Assembly (NCBI GenBank): GCA_029907105.1
Contig: JARYMM010000019.1
Location: 1-61,928 of the forward strand
Reading direction: 5' to 3'
Length of the DNA: 61,928 nt
Source of the DNA: Anaerolineae bacterium
GTDB lineage: Bacteria; Chloroflexota; Anaerolineae; UBA3071
This document shows positions 11,172 to 19,405 of this stretch, in pieces. Below the pieces are notes generated by a model that saw nothing but the letters and a program-made list of their open reading frames with translations, searched no databases and was not told the origin of the DNA. The position numbers were made by a program, and so were the translations under genes. How positions within the stretch are numbered: position 1 is the stretch's first letter; every line of letters starts with the position of its first letter.

Positions 11172-11963
11172 ATGCGCGCCATCATCATCGCCAACGGCCC
11201 CTCGCCGGACTACCCCCGTGGCTGGCAACGGCAAGAGGACGACTGGATCATCGCCGCCGACGGCGGCACGCTCACCGCCCTGCGCTGGGGCTGGCTGCCG
11301 GACACCGTCATCGGCGACCTGGATTCGCTGCCCGATGCGCTGCGCCAGCGACTGGAGGCGGTCGGCTGCCGGTTTGTCACCTTTCCCGCCCGCAAGGACT
11401 GGACCGATCTGGAGCTGGCCTTGCAGCACGCCGTGAAGGGCGGGGCAACAGAAATCGTCATCCTGGGGGCGCGGGGCGGCCGGCTGGATCAGGAGCTGGC
11501 CAACCTGTTGCTGCTCAGCCGCCCCGAGTGGGCAACGGCGCTCATCCGGCTGCTGGACGGCTCGGAAGAAGCGTGCGTTATCCGCCGGGAGTGCACCCTC
11601 AGCGGTCAGGTGGGCGACACCGTCTCCCTCATCGCCCTGACGCCGCAGGTCACCGGCATTACCACCCGCGGGCTGGAGTGGCCGCTGCAGGAGGGCACGT
11701 TGACCTTCGGCTCCACCCTGGGCATCAGCAACGTGCTCACCGAACCGCTGGCGCAGGTGCGGGTGAGGGAGGGGGTGCTGTTGGTGGTGCACAGCAGGCA
11801 AGGGACAGGAAGCAAGAGGCAAGAAGCAAGTAACTACCTACCCTGTCACTGCGAGCGAAGCGAAGCAGTCTCCTGGAATCGAAACAGGAGATTGCTTCGC
11901 CCCTTCGGGGCTCGCAATGACGCCAGCCCACCGCTATATCTCACGTTGCAAGGCCGAAGGTAG
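11172..11963 (+). CDS. thiN: Thiamine pyrophosphokinase with a repeat-derived tail
   Basis: Converts thiamine to thiamine pyrophosphate with ATP. The frame begins MRAIIIANGPSPDYPRGW after CAGGAGAAACC. Family motifs are present: AADGGTLTAL, VIGDLDSLPD, KDWTDLELALQHA, GARGGRLDQELANLLLL and the C-terminal STLGISNVLTE. The enzyme proper ends near residue 213 (LLVVHSR). The remaining 50 or so residues come from a purine-rich GAAGCAAG word repeat and from the 142-bp MITE-like element at 11830-11971, which also supplies the stop codon. The extra tail is probably not functional. Control is by the upstream TPP riboswitch. Confidence 0.92.
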   Translation: MRAIIIANGPSPDYPRGWQRQEDDWIIAADGGTLTALRWGWLPDTVIGDLDSLPDALRQRLEAVGCRFVTFPARKDWTDLELALQHAVKGGATEIVILGARGGRLDQELANLLLLSRPEWATALIRLLDGSEEACVIRRECTLSGQVGDTVSLIALTPQVTGITTRGLEWPLQEGTLTFGSTLGISNVLTEPLAQVRVREGVLLVVHSRQGTGSKRQEASNYLPCHCERSEAVSWNRNRRLLRPFGARNDASPPLYLTLQGRR

Positions 11964-11971
11964 GCAGTTAC
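11830..11971 (+). mobile_element. 142-bp MITE-like element, copy 1
   Basis: Ends are near-perfect inverted repeats: GTAACTACCTACC at the left and the complement of GTAACTGCCTACC at the right (one mismatch). It is flanked by identical 8-bp sequences AGAAGCAA (11822-11829 and 11972-11979), as expected for a target duplication, although the target itself is repetitive. Inside are arms of the widespread GTCATTGCGAGC/GAAGCAATCTCC palindrome. It has no gene. It is identical, base for base, to the reverse complement of 58777-58918. Terminal GTAA and an 8-bp duplication recall IS66-type ends, but the parent transposase is not in this window. Confidence 0.85.
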
Positions 11972-12081
11972 AGAAGCAAGGGGCAAGAAGCAAAAGGCAA
12001 GCGATAGGTTAGTTACATTGCTCACATAATGTTTTACGCATTACGCATCACGTTTTACGCATCACGTAAGGAGGGAGGATC

Positions 12082-13161
12082 ATGAGCAAGAAACTGTTTC
12101 TAACGAGTCTGTTGCTGCTGGCGTGGCTGGCCAGTTGTGCGCCGCCCACGCCGGTCGCGGCGCCGCCCACACCCACGCCGGCCGGGCCACGGTCGCTCAC
12201 GCTGATGTCCCACGATAGCTTCAGCGCCAGCGAAGCGGTCATCGCCCAGTTTCAGGAACAGCACAACGCTGAGGTCAAATTCCTCAAGGCCGGCGACACC
12301 GGCTCGGCGCTGAACCAGGCCATCCTCAGCAAGGAGAACCCGCTGGCCGACGTCTTCTTCGGCGTGGACAACACCTTCTTCAGCCGGGCGCTGGAGGCGG
12401 ACATTTTCGAGCCCTACGATTCGCCGGCGCTGGCCGACATCCCCGATGAACTGGAGCTGGACCCGCAGCATCGGCTGCTGCCTGTGGACTTCGGCGACGT
12501 CTGCCTGAACTATGACAAGGCCTGGTTCGAGGAGAAGGGCATCGCCCCGCCCCAGAGGCTGGAGGACCTGGTCAAGCCGGAGTACAAGGGGCTGACGGTA
12601 GTGGAGAACCCGGCCACCTCCTCGCCGGGCCTCTCTTTCCTCATCGCCACCGTGGGGCACTTCGGCGAGGCAGGGGACTACACCTACCTCGATTTCTGGC
12701 GGGCCCTGCGGGCCAACGACGTGCTGGTGACCGACGGCTGGGAGGATGCCTATTGGGGGCAGTTCAGCGCTGCCAGCGATGGCACGCGGCCCATCGTCGT
12801 CAGCTACGCCACCAGCCCGGCCGCCGAGCTCTTCTTCAGTGAGGGGGCCTACACCGAGCCGCCCACGGGCAGCGTGCTGGGCGAAGGCGCTTGCTTCCGC
12901 CAGATCGAGTTCGTGGGCATCCTCAAGGGCACGAAGAACCGCGAGCTGGCCGAGAAGTTCGTGGACTTCATGCTCAGCAAGACCTTCCAGGAGGACATCC
13001 CGCTGCAGATGTGGGTCTTCCCCGCCAACGTCCAGGCGGCCCTGCCCGAGGTGTTCAAATGGGCCGAGGTGCCGCCCAGGCCGGCCCAGGTGAGCGCGGC
13101 AGACATTGACGCCAGGCGAGACGAGTGGATCGAGCGCTGGACCGAGGCCGTCCTGCGCTGA
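12082..13161 (+). CDS. tbpA: Thiamine ABC transporter substrate-binding lipoprotein
   Basis: Periplasmic or cell-surface thiamine/TPP-binding protein of the TbpA/ThiB family. 359 residues; lipoprotein signal ending LASC with lipidated Cys19, then a Pro/Thr-rich linker. The mature part has LTLMSHDSFSASEAVIAQFQ, ADVFFGVDNTFFSRALEAD, PVDFGDVCLNYDKAWF and GLSFLIATVG, all typical of the family. The ATG follows AAGGAGGGAGGATC. The TPP riboswitch upstream fits thiamine uptake. The permease and ATPase genes that usually follow are missing here, so the partner proteins must be encoded elsewhere or the system is incomplete. Between thiN and this gene lies about 110 bp of GCAAG and CATCACG word repeats. 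Confidence 0.9.
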   Translation: MSKKLFLTSLLLLAWLASCAPPTPVAAPPTPTPAGPRSLTLMSHDSFSASEAVIAQFQEQHNAEVKFLKAGDTGSALNQAILSKENPLADVFFGVDNTFFSRALEADIFEPYDSPALADIPDELELDPQHRLLPVDFGDVCLNYDKAWFEEKGIAPPQRLEDLVKPEYKGLTVVENPATSSPGLSFLIATVGHFGEAGDYTYLDFWRALRANDVLVTDGWEDAYWGQFSAASDGTRPIVVSYATSPAAELFFSEGAYTEPPTGSVLGEGACFRQIEFVGILKGTKNRELAEKFVDFMLSKTFQEDIPLQMWVFPANVQAALPEVFKWAEVPPRPAQVSAADIDARRDEWIERWTEAVLR

Positions 13162-13183
13162 GTGAGGCGTGCCTTGACCCAAC

Positions 13184-13212
13184 TTGACCGCCTTCTTAAC
13201 CCGTGCTATTAT
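13184..13212 (+). promoter_or_regulatory. Promoter for the GT39-like gene, leaderless arrangement
   Basis: TTGACC (13184-13189), 17 bases, TATTAT (13207-13212) with TGC before it. Only seven bases separate the -10 from the ATG at 13220, so the transcript would start at or one base before the start codon. Confidence 0.65.
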
Positions 13213-13219
13213 CCCTCCC

Positions 13220-16099
13220 ATGAAACACGTAGACCCCAGGCGTGGACAATCGGGAGGGGAACCGCACAAGCGCCATGGGTGTCCCCTGACGCCCACCCTC
13301 GTGCTGCTGTCCCTCGTTCTCCTGGCCTTTGCCCTGCGCGTCACCCGCCTCGGCGCTCAAAGCCTCTGGTATGACGAGGGGGTGACGGCGCAGGTGGCCG
13401 CCCAGGGGCTGGCCGAGCTGACCCGCTGGACGGCAGGGGACATCCAGCCGCCATTGTACTACTATGTGCTGGCCGGCTGGATAAGGCTGGCCGGACGGAG
13501 CGAGTGGGCACTGCGCTTTCCCTCGGCCTGCTTCGGCGTGCTGACGGTGCCCCTGCTCTATGCTCTGGGACGACGATTGTTCGACCGCCAGGCAGCGCTG
13601 CTCGCCGCCCTGCTGGCCACCCTCTCCTCGCTTTACGTCTACTACGCCCAGGAGGCGCGCATGTACACGCTCTTGACCTTCCTGGGCGCGCTGGCCGCGT
13701 ATCTGCTGTTGCGTATCCAGATCGAGGAACGGGCCACCCGCCGCCGCGGGCTGTGGGTGGCCTTCGCCCTCATCGCCACTGCTGCCCTCTACACCCACTA
13801 CTTCGCCGCCTTCCTCCTGGTCGCCTTCGCCCTCTACTTCCTGATTGGCACGCTCCACGCTCCACGCCCCACGCAACACGTCTCACTCCCCGAGGGCCTC
13901 ATCGCCTTCCTGGCCATCGCCCTGGCCTACACCCCCTGGCTGCCGGCCGTACTCACCCGCTTGCGCCAGGATGCCAGCTACTGGCGCGGCACGCTGAAGC
14001 TGGATGAGGCGCTGCGCCACGTGCTCATCAGCTTCAGCCTGGGCGAGACGGTGTTGGAGCCCGTCGCCGTCAGGCTCATGTGGGGCTTTGTAGCCATCCT
14101 GGGATTGAGCACCCTGGCACTCTTCTGGTATCACACATCACGCATCACGCATCACGCATCACGGATCACGTTTCAGGCCCTGGTATTCCCGCTGTCGTAC
14201 TTGCTAGTGCCCCTGGCGCTCATCCTGCTGCTCTCCTACCGTAACCCCAAGTTCAACCCCCGCTACCTGATGCTGGCCTCCCCTGCTTTCTTCCTGCTCA
14301 TCGCCGGCGGCCTGAGCAAGTTGCTGTCCAGCCCCTATCCCCTAACCCCTTACGCAGCTCGGGGGATTGTCATCTTTTGCCTGGCCTACATCATCGGCAG
14401 TTCTGCCTGCTCCATCCACAACTGGTTCACCGACCCTGCCTTCACCAAGGCCGATTTCCGCGGCGTGGCCCGTTACGTGCGGGAGCACATCGCCCCCGAC
14501 GAAACGGTGATCCTCACCTCCGGCCACCTGTCCCCTGTCTGGGACACCTACGCACCGGACATCGAGCGGTACCGCGTGCCGGATATTGACATCCTGGACG
14601 TGAACGCCACGCTGGGCTACCACACGGCCGACGATCTCAACCGCATCCTGGCCGGCCGACGAGGCGTCTGGACGGTGCTCTGGCAAGACGATGTTGTAGA
14701 CCCCAACGGCTTCCTGCACGATTTCCTGAGGCGAGCGGGCCAGGAGCAGCCGGTGGAGCGCTCTTTCTGGCACGTGGGGCTGCGCCACTACCGGTTGCCG
14801 GAAGGCGTGCGCTTCAGTTCCGAGCCGCCCATCGAGCATCCGCTGCAGGCCAACTTCGGCGGGCAGGTGGCGCTGCTGGGTTGGAGTCAGGAGGAAGCCG
14901 CTACGGTCACGCTGTACTGGCAGGCCCTGGCGGACACGGAGCGGGATTTCAAGGTGGCGTTGGCCCTGGAGGATGCCGAGGGACATACCTGGGGCCGGGC
15001 CGACCTCCGGCCGGCGGCTTACATCTACCCCACCTTCCGCTGGCGGCCGGGGGAGGTGCTCTTCGGCCGCTACGAGCTGCCGGCCGAGCCGGGCACGCCT
15101 CCGGGCGATTACCGCCTCCGCGTGGGGCTGTACGACGAGGCCGACCTGGCCGGGCTGGACGTGCTGGACGAAGCAGGGAACGCCCGGGGCAAGCGTGTGA
15201 GCCTGGACGGTGTGCGCCTCTCCCGCCTGGCCGAGGGCGACGCGCTGGCCGTGTTGTTGGCCCTGCCCGGCAGCCGGCAAACGGACTCGACCCTCACCGA
15301 GGGCTTGCGCCTGCTGGGCTATGCCTTCGACCCGGCGCCGCTGCGCCCCGGCGACGAGCGCACGCTGACCGCTGTCTGGCAGGCCGAGACCGCCCTGCCC
15401 GAGGTGACCGTGCGCTGGCGCTGGCTGGACGAGGCCGGTCATGTGTTGGCGGAGGACGCCTTCCTGCCTGGCGTGCAGGGACAGCCGGGCTATCCCACCA
15501 GCGGCTGGCAGGTGGGAGACGTGGTGCGTTCGCAGACGACGCTGTTCCTGTCGCCACAAGCGGTGGCCGGCAAGGTCACGCTGGAGCTGATGCCCTTTGT
15601 CAGCGGCGAGCCGGCGGGCGAACCCCTGCTGCTGCTGGACGTGGCGGTCGAGCTTCCGGAACGGGCATGGGAAGTGCCTGTGGTGCAATTCCCCGTGGAC
15701 GCGCAGTTCGAATTCCTGGTGCGGCTGGTGGGCATAGACCTGGGGGCGGAAGCCGTGCTGGCCGGAACGACGCTGCCGGTCACCGTCACCTGGCAGGCGG
15801 TGGGCGATCTGGCGAGCTGGGACCTGACGGGGTTCGTGCATCTTCTGGGGAGCGACGGCCGCGTGGTAGCGCAGGAGGATCACGTGCCGCAGCGGGGCCA
15901 GCGGCCGACGCGGGGGTGGCTTCCGGGCGAAGTGGTGAGCGACCGCTATGATCTATCGCTGCCGGCGGGCCTGCCGCCGGGCCTCTACGGGCTGGAAATC
16001 GGCCTCTACCTCGACGATGGCAGGCGGCTTCGGGTGACCGCGCCGCAAGCCTGGCAGGGGCGGGATAGCGTGCTGGTGGGCGAGATATGGGTAGAGTGA
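13220..16099 (+). CDS. GT39/PMT-like membrane glycosyltransferase with large C-terminal domain
   Basis: Likely transfers a sugar from a polyprenyl-phosphate carrier on the outer face of the membrane. About 959 residues. The first 480 are membrane-spanning, starting with PTLVLLSLVLLAFALRVTRL, then the motif SLWYDEGVTAQVAAQG with the catalytic-type DE pair and DIQPPLYYYVLAGW, as in ArnT/PMT-2 proteins. The last 480 are soluble, with beta-rich repeats (LPPGLYGLEIGLYLDDGRRL). The ATG at 13220 is preferred because a promoter -10 lies just before it. Two low-complexity insertions are read in frame: CACGCTCCACGC words (13850-13886) and CATCACG words (14131-14172, giving THHASRIT) in loops between membrane helices. 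It leads a surface-glycan cluster. Confidence 0.85.
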   Translation: MKHVDPRRGQSGGEPHKRHGCPLTPTLVLLSLVLLAFALRVTRLGAQSLWYDEGVTAQVAAQGLAELTRWTAGDIQPPLYYYVLAGWIRLAGRSEWALRFPSACFGVLTVPLLYALGRRLFDRQAALLAALLATLSSLYVYYAQEARMYTLLTFLGALAAYLLLRIQIEERATRRRGLWVAFALIATAALYTHYFAAFLLVAFALYFLIGTLHAPRPTQHVSLPEGLIAFLAIALAYTPWLPAVLTRLRQDASYWRGTLKLDEALRHVLISFSLGETVLEPVAVRLMWGFVAILGLSTLALFWYHTSRITHHASRITFQALVFPLSYLLVPLALILLLSYRNPKFNPRYLMLASPAFFLLIAGGLSKLLSSPYPLTPYAARGIVIFCLAYIIGSSACSIHNWFTDPAFTKADFRGVARYVREHIAPDETVILTSGHLSPVWDTYAPDIERYRVPDIDILDVNATLGYHTADDLNRILAGRRGVWTVLWQDDVVDPNGFLHDFLRRAGQEQPVERSFWHVGLRHYRLPEGVRFSSEPPIEHPLQANFGGQVALLGWSQEEAATVTLYWQALADTERDFKVALALEDAEGHTWGRADLRPAAYIYPTFRWRPGEVLFGRYELPAEPGTPPGDYRLRVGLYDEADLAGLDVLDEAGNARGKRVSLDGVRLSRLAEGDALAVLLALPGSRQTDSTLTEGLRLLGYAFDPAPLRPGDERTLTAVWQAETALPEVTVRWRWLDEAGHVLAEDAFLPGVQGQPGYPTSGWQVGDVVRSQTTLFLSPQAVAGKVTLELMPFVSGEPAGEPLLLLDVAVELPERAWEVPVVQFPVDAQFEFLVRLVGIDLGAEAVLAGTTLPVTVTWQAVGDLASWDLTGFVHLLGSDGRVVAQEDHVPQRGQRPTRGWLPGEVVSDRYDLSLPAGLPPGLYGLEIGLYLDDGRRLRVTAPQAWQGRDSVLVGEIWVE

Positions 16100-16100
16100 G

Positions 16101-16129
16101 TTGACGAAACTGCCTCCCTCTGGTAAACT
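16101..16129 (+). promoter_or_regulatory. Promoter of the lipoprotein gene
   Basis: TTGACG (16101-16106), 17 bases, TAAACT (16124-16129), TGG before the -10. It begins right after the stop of the previous gene. Confidence 0.6.
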
Positions 16130-16176
16130 GGCAAAAACGTGAAACCTGTTACGTTTCGTCTCGGAGGATCAATCAC

Positions 16177-17478
16177 TTGCATCGCAAAACGTGTTCGAGA
16201 TTGATGGCTTTGGCGCTGCTTGCCTTCCTGGCCGGTTGCGCTTCCTGGGTGCGGCCGCTGCTCTCCGACGTGGAGGTATGGCCGGCGACCATTTCCCCTA
16301 ACGCCGACGGCCACGACGACGTGGCGCGCATCGCCTATTCCATCGGCCGCAACGCCAATGTGTCCATCTCCTTCGTGGACGCCGCCGGGGAGCGCTACTA
16401 CTTCCGGCAGGAGCGTCGCCGCTCGCCCAAGCCGGGTGGCTACCAGGTCTACTGGGGCGGGACGGCCCAGTCGCCGTTGCTGCTGGAGAACGAATACGGC
16501 CGCCAGCTTGTGCAAAGCCGCGTGCTCCCCGACGGCACTTATACCTGGATCATCGAGGCCGTGGATGACCGGGGGAACGTGGCCAGGGTCGAGGGTACCA
16601 TCACCATCAAGGATGCCGACACCGCGCTGCCGGAGCTGCGCAACTTCACCGTCATGCCCCAGGTGTTCAAGCCGAACCAGGACGGCCTGCGCGATGACTG
16701 GATCTCCATCTCCTACTACCTGGCCAAGGATGCCGAGCACGTCCAGGTCTACCTGGTGGATCCCGCGCAGCCCACGGTCAAGTTCCCTATCGAAGAGCAG
16801 GAGCGGGCCATCGAGCCGGGCCAGCGGGGTTACCACGAGTACCGCTACGAGGGCGGCGTGGACCTGGGTGCCGAGCCGCCGCCCGATGGCACCTACATCA
16901 TCTACGGCGAGGCGGAGGATAAGGTGGGCAACCGCGTGGTGGTCTCCTCCACGCTGACCATTGCCGAAGGTGGCAAGCCGCGGGCCGACGTGGCCGAAGG
17001 CGAGATTGACTGGGTGGGCGAAATGAATCGCACGGTCAGCGTGCCGCTGGGGGGGACGCTCTGCTTCACCGCCACCGTGGTCAACGAAGGGGCCGTGCCC
17101 ATTCGCACCTCGGGGCCGTGGCCGGGGCAGACCTATAAGTTCAGCGAGAACTACAACACGCTGGCGGCGGCCTACGACGAGACCTGGTTCCATCAGGCCG
17201 GCGTGTGGCGCTTCGGCATCAACTATCAGTCGGCCGGGCTGGATGCTCCCTACCGCTGGGCTGTGGGGCGCAAGGAGGACCTGGAACGACGGGTGATTGA
17301 CGGCGTCGAGCAGTGGTACCTGCTCCCTGGCAAGCGTGGCCTGGTTTACGGCTGCATCGAATTCGACGCCGCGCCGCCGCTGGAGTCCGACCTGTGGTGG
17401 GGAGCGCTCATCCACCAGGACGTGGCCGTGGTCAACAACTACATTGACCGCATCACCGTGCGTGTGGGCGTGCCCTGA
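16177..17478 (+). CDS. Lipoprotein with FlgD/Ig-like repeats
   Basis: 433 residues. Signal peptide LMALALLAFLAGC gives a lipobox (LAGC), so it is probably a surface lipoprotein. Two similar modules follow, each starting with a P-x-x-FxPN-x-DG type stretch: VEVWPATISPNADGHDDVARIAYSI (about 32-56) and FTVMPQVFKPNQDGLRDDWISISYYL (about 157-182), and each ending in a DGTYTWIIEAVDDRGNVA or DGTYIIYGEAEDKVGNRV strand pair. These are FlgD-type Ig-like folds. The last 150 residues form another beta domain ending in YIDRITVRVGV. The TTG at 16177 is chosen because GGAGG (16163-16167) sits 9 bases before it; an ATG at 16204 would lack a ribosome site. Exact role unknown; neighbours suggest envelope polysaccharide. 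Confidence 0.75.
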   Translation: MHRKTCSRLMALALLAFLAGCASWVRPLLSDVEVWPATISPNADGHDDVARIAYSIGRNANVSISFVDAAGERYYFRQERRRSPKPGGYQVYWGGTAQSPLLLENEYGRQLVQSRVLPDGTYTWIIEAVDDRGNVARVEGTITIKDADTALPELRNFTVMPQVFKPNQDGLRDDWISISYYLAKDAEHVQVYLVDPAQPTVKFPIEEQERAIEPGQRGYHEYRYEGGVDLGAEPPPDGTYIIYGEAEDKVGNRVVVSSTLTIAEGGKPRADVAEGEIDWVGEMNRTVSVPLGGTLCFTATVVNEGAVPIRTSGPWPGQTYKFSENYNTLAAAYDETWFHQAGVWRFGINYQSAGLDAPYRWAVGRKEDLERRVIDGVEQWYLLPGKRGLVYGCIEFDAAPPLESDLWWGALIHQDVAVVNNYIDRITVRVGVP

Positions 17479-17484
17479 AGCAGG

Positions 17485-17502
17485 GGCGGGTCACCCGCCC
17501 TT
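17485..17502. repeat. GGGCGGGT palindrome
   Basis: GGGCGGGT and ACCCGCCC face each other directly after the lipoprotein stop, followed by TTCGTCG words. Related to the longer hairpin at 51156-51195. Confidence 0.5.
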
Positions 17503-17554
17503 CGTCGTTGGTCGTCCGTCTTTCGTCGGTTTCTGGCCTGAGTGAAGGGGAATC

Positions 17555-18586
17555 ATGCGCCTGGCCGTTGTCATCGTCAGCTACAACGTGCGGGAGCTGC
17601 TGGCGGCGTGCCTGCGTTCCGTGTTCGGCAGCCTGGCCCACTCGCCGGAGCTGGAGGCCGAGGTCTGGGTGGTGGACAACGCCTCCGTGGACGACAGCGC
17701 GGCCATGGTGCGCCAGCATTTCCCGCAGGTCAGGCTCATCGCCAGCCAGGAGAACCTGGGCTTCGCCGGCGGCAACAACGCCGCATTGAAAGCCTGCGGC
17801 TTCAAGTCCAAAATTCAGAGCTCAAAGCCCAAACACGTAACGCGCAACACTGATCACGCATCACGCATCACGCCGCCCGACCTCGTCTTGCTTCTGAACC
17901 CCGACACCGAAGTCCTCGACGATGCTATCGGCCATATGGCCCGTTTCCTGGCCGGGCATCCCGACGTGGGCGGCGTGGGGGCGCAGCTTCAGTACCCCGA
18001 CGGCCGCTTCCAGCACGGGGCGTTCGCTTTTCCGGGGCTCATGCAGCTCTGGTTCGACTTCTTCCCGCCCCGCCCCAGGCGGCTGCTCGATTCCCGGCTC
18101 AACGGTCGCTACCCGCGCCGCTGGTACGAGCGGGGCAAGCCTTTCCCCATCGGCTTCGCCCTGGGCGCGGCGCTGATGGTGCGGCGGGAAGCCATTGAAG
18201 CCGTGGGGTTGCTGGATGAAGGATATTTCATGTACGCCGAGGAGGTGGACTGGTGCTGGCGCATGCAGCGGGCCGGCTGGCCGCTCTACTGTGTGCCCGC
18301 AGCGCGGGTGGTGCACCACGGCGGAGCCAGCGCCCGCCAGTTCGGCCAGCAAGCCTGCCTGGACCTCTGGCGCAGCCGCCATAGGCTTTATGGAAAGTTC
18401 TATGGCCCCGGCAGGCGCTGGCTGGCCTGCCGCATCGTCCAGTTGGGCATGTGGACTGAAGCGCGGCGTGCGCGGATGGCAGCGCGACGGGGGGTGATCA
18501 GCGAGGCAGAACTGCATAAGCGCCTGTCCACGTACCAGGAAATCTGTGCCCTGTACCGAACCCGCTCTCCACAACATGCAACCTGA
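17555..18586 (+). CDS. Family 2 glycosyltransferase (rhamnosyltransferase-like)
   Basis: 343 residues, cytoplasmic GT-A enzyme. Motifs: [55 protein letters not shown] for nucleotide-sugar/metal binding (DxD-like D-T), and [38 protein letters not shown] near the acceptor site, as in WbbL-type rhamnosyltransferases. Between NNAALKACG and [11 protein letters not shown] lies a foreign stretch of about 25 residues read from AAAGCTC and CATCACG word repeats (17806-17875); normal family members join these blocks directly. It does not break the frame. It is followed three bases later by another GT2 gene. Confidence 0.88.
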   Translation: MRLAVVIVSYNVRELLAACLRSVFGSLAHSPELEAEVWVVDNASVDDSAAMVRQHFPQVRLIASQENLGFAGGNNAALKACGFKSKIQSSKPKHVTRNTDHASRITPPDLVLLLNPDTEVLDDAIGHMARFLAGHPDVGGVGAQLQYPDGRFQHGAFAFPGLMQLWFDFFPPRPRRLLDSRLNGRYPRRWYERGKPFPIGFALGAALMVRREAIEAVGLLDEGYFMYAEEVDWCWRMQRAGWPLYCVPAARVVHHGGASARQFGQQACLDLWRSRHRLYGKFYGPGRRWLACRIVQLGMWTEARRARMAARRGVISEAELHKRLSTYQEICALYRTRSPQHAT

Positions 18587-18589
18587 AAC

Positions 18590-19381
18590 ATGAAACCCTT
18601 CGGACTGAACCTCAGGGCGAAGCCCGGAACCGCCCTTGCCGCCGTGATCCTGACCAGGAACGAAGCGGCACACATCGCCGACTGCATCGCCAGCCTGCGC
18701 TGGTGCGACCGTGTCGTGCTCTCCGACAGCTACAGCGACGATGGCACGGTGGAGATGGCTCTGGCCGCCGGCGCCGAGGTGATGCAGCGTCCCTTCGACA
18801 ACTTCGCTGCCCAGCGCAATGCTGCGCTGCAGGCCGTGGAGGCGGAGTGGATTTTGTTCGTGGATGCCGACGAGCGGGCCACGCCGGAGCTGGCCGCCGA
18901 GGTGCGGCGCGTCATCGTCGAGGAGGACAAGGCGGGGTGGTGGGTGCCCAGGCACAACTTTATCGTGGGCAAACTCATCCGCTACGGCGGCTACTTCCCC
19001 GATTACCAGTTGCGGCTGCTACGTCGCGGCCGGGCGCACTACGACCCGGCCCGCCCTGTGCACGAGGTGGTCATCCTGGAAGGGGAAGCAGGCTACCTGC
19101 AGAACCCCCTCATCCACTACAACTACGACAGTTGGGCCCAGGTGCATGAGAAGCAGCGTCGCTACGCCCGCCTGGAGGCACAGCGCCTCTTCGAGCAAGG
19201 CATCCACCCCAAGCCGCACAACCTCGTCCTACAACCGCTGCGGGAGCTCCGCCGCCGCGTGATCACCCTGCAGGGCTACAAAGATGGGTTGCACGGCCTG
19301 CGCCTCTATGCCCTGCTGGCCTACTACTACGGCTTCCTGCCCTACCTGCACCTGCGCAGGTTGTGGAGGGATAAGCGTTGA
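18590..19381 (+). CDS. Family 2 glycosyltransferase (WaaE/KdtX-like)
   Basis: 263 residues. GT-A start ALAAVILTRNEAAHIADCIASL, then DSYSDDGTVEMALAAGAEV, NFAAQRNAALQAVEAEWILFVDADER with the DAD metal motif, and GGYFPDYQLRLLRRGRAHYDP plus VHEVV, the pattern of the LPS core glucosyltransferase WaaE/KdtX group. C-terminal basic and aromatic helix (LYALLAYYYGFLPYLHLRRLW) may touch the membrane. It follows the preceding GT2 gene closely and ends the plus-strand glycan cluster; the convergent transporter operon begins 24 bases later. Confidence 0.88.
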   Translation: MKPFGLNLRAKPGTALAAVILTRNEAAHIADCIASLRWCDRVVLSDSYSDDGTVEMALAAGAEVMQRPFDNFAAQRNAALQAVEAEWILFVDADERATPELAAEVRRVIVEEDKAGWWVPRHNFIVGKLIRYGGYFPDYQLRLLRRGRAHYDPARPVHEVVILEGEAGYLQNPLIHYNYDSWAQVHEKQRRYARLEAQRLFEQGIHPKPHNLVLQPLRELRRRVITLQGYKDGLHGLRLYALLAYYYGFLPYLHLRRLWRDKR

Positions 19382-19405
19382 AGTTCAAACTTCTTGCTAA
19401 CAACT

